A DNA stretch of 5,202 bases. Origin: Actinomycetes bacterium. Its GTDB lineage: Bacteria > Actinomycetota > Actinomycetes > Actinomycetales > Cellulomonadaceae. A program made the translations under genes and the position numbers. Positions 4,760 to 5,202 of the stretch are shown here, in pieces. Location: the NCBI GenBank assembly GCA_023460255.1, contig JAEWQZ010000040.1:1-5202 (forward strand). Direction: 5' to 3'. Each line of letters opens with the position of its first letter. Within the stretch, counting starts at the first letter, position 1. Below the pieces are notes generated by a model. It searched no databases and had not been told where the DNA came from. It saw nothing but the letters and a program-made list of their open reading frames with translations.

Positions 4760-5079
4760 GCGCGGAGGACCTGGAGAACTACGAGACCGAGATGGAGCTC
4801 GCGCTGTACCGCGAGTACCGCGACGTCGTGAACCTGTTCGCCTACGTCGTGGAGACGGAGCGGAGGTTCTATCTCGCGAACCAGGTGGACCTCCAGGTGC
4901 GGTCGGCCGCCGGGGAGGTGTACTTCGAGCTCCGCCTGAGCGACGCCTGGGTGTGGGACGTGTACCGCTCGGCACGGTTCGTGAAGTCGGTGCGCGTCGT
5001 GACGTTCAAGGACGTCAACGTCGAGGAGCTCGCCAAGGCGGACCTCGACCTGCCCGAGGGCGGCGGGTTCCGCCGCTGA
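4756..5079 (+). CDS. DUF2469 family protein, function unknown
   Basis: The 107-aa protein belongs to the actinobacterial DUF2469 family, recognised from MSAEDLENYETEMELALYRE at the N-terminus, VVETERRFYLANQVDLQV (31-48), EVYFELRLSDAWVWDVYR (54-71) and FVKSVRVVTFKDVNVEEL (75-92). It is soluble and acidic at the N-terminus, with no signal peptide or membrane segment. No enzyme motif is visible to me and no function is assigned. The GTG start at 4756 overlaps the rnhB stop (GTGA, 4756-4759), and GGAG (4750-4753) is only 2 nt upstream, so translation probably depends on coupling to rnhB. The same pair is adjacent in M. tuberculosis (Rv2902c-Rv2901c). Conservation of sequence and position suggests a role linked to RNase HII or to the wider translation cluster, but that is inference. 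Confidence 0.93.
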   Translation: MSAEDLENYETEMELALYREYRDVVNLFAYVVETERRFYLANQVDLQVRSAAGEVYFELRLSDAWVWDVYRSARFVKSVRVVTFKDVNVEELAKADLDLPEGGGFRR

Positions 5080-5086
5080 CGCGCGG

Positions 5087-5139
5087 CCCGGCCGGGTGGA
5101 CGGTGCCGGGCGGGGAGTCGACCGTCACGTGCCCGGCGC
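5087..5139 (+). terminator. Inverted repeats after the DUF2469 gene, possible terminator
   Basis: CCCGGCCGGG (5087-5096) is a perfect palindrome 7 nt after the stop codon. GTGCCGGGC (5103-5111) can pair with GCCCGGCGC (5131-5139) through 9 bp with one U-G. GACGGT (5099-5104) with ACCGTC (5121-5126) is a competing stem. Termination of the operon here is plausible, and the symmetry would also serve a convergent gene. No T-run is present. Confidence 0.4.
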
Positions 5140-5202
5140 GTCGCCTCCGTCGCGGCGCACGCGCCAGGCCCGCCCCCTGCGCAGCAGGGCTCGAGCGACG
5201 TG
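5125..5202 (-). CDS. Possible 3' end of a convergent minus-strand gene
   Basis: Reading the minus strand inward from base 5202 gives 25 codons ending at TGA (5127-5125). The product fragment has an arginine-rich helix-like stretch (ARALLRRGRAWRVRRDGG), and most third positions are G or C. The same columns are also GC-rich in a plus-strand frame starting with GTG 5129, whose product is a Pro/Arg/Ala-rich string that looks less like protein. The fragment is too short to name, and it could simply be intergenic DNA. Confidence 0.22.
   Translation of the reverse strand, partial: HVARALLRRGRAWRVRRDGGDAPGT

Noticed and set aside
1..5202. A novel defence, mobile or biosynthetic system, CRISPR array, tRNA or rRNA
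   Set aside because: Every sizeable coding region is a known housekeeping family or DUF2469 in its usual order. No spaced repeats, transposase motifs, tRNA-like folds or rRNA segments were seen.

Overview
The window is a very GC-rich stretch with strong G/C preference at third codon positions, GTG starts and tightly packed same-strand genes. Gene order and protein families point to an actinobacterium. A Cellulomonas-like member of Micrococcales is my best guess, but it is an inference from style and not proven. The order rpsP - khpA (KH domain) - rimM - trmD - rplS - lepB - rnhB - DUF2469 is the well-known actinobacterial cluster, the same order as around Rv2909c-Rv2901c in Mycobacterium tuberculosis.

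Layout: 1-146 is the 3' end of an upstream gene, possibly a B12-binding-type domain, followed by a 9-bp GC-rich hairpin (154-174). A roughly 190-nt leader (147-335) carries a promoter-like element and a 22-bp-spaced direct repeat ahead of rpsP (336-806). khpA overlaps rpsP by one base (806-1042). A 103-nt gap with a perfect 14-bp hairpin precedes rimM (1146-1667), and trmD follows three bases later (1671-2555). A 145-nt gap with an unusual three-arm complementary structure precedes rplS (2701-3057). After a 96-nt gap comes lepB (3154-3903), then rnhB (3932-4759), then a DUF2469 gene overlapping rnhB by 4 nt (4756-5079). The last 123 nt hold inverted repeats and perhaps the tail of a convergent minus-strand gene.

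Function: S16, KhpA, RimM, TrmD and L19 serve ribosome assembly and translation. RimM matures the 30S subunit and binds S19, TrmD makes m1G37 in tRNA, and KhpA is a small RNA-binding protein. LepB is type I signal peptidase for exported proteins. RnhB removes ribonucleotides and RNA from DNA hybrids. DUF2469 has no known function but is coupled to rnhB.

This is a housekeeping region, and I see no mobile element, CRISPR array, tRNA or defence system. The most interesting signals are in the non-coding gaps: the rplS leader, where one RNA segment can pair perfectly with either of two others (one at the end of trmD, one beside the rplS ribosome-binding site); a recurring TGGCA-type element before rpsP, rplS and lepB; and the long hairpin between khpA and rimM.
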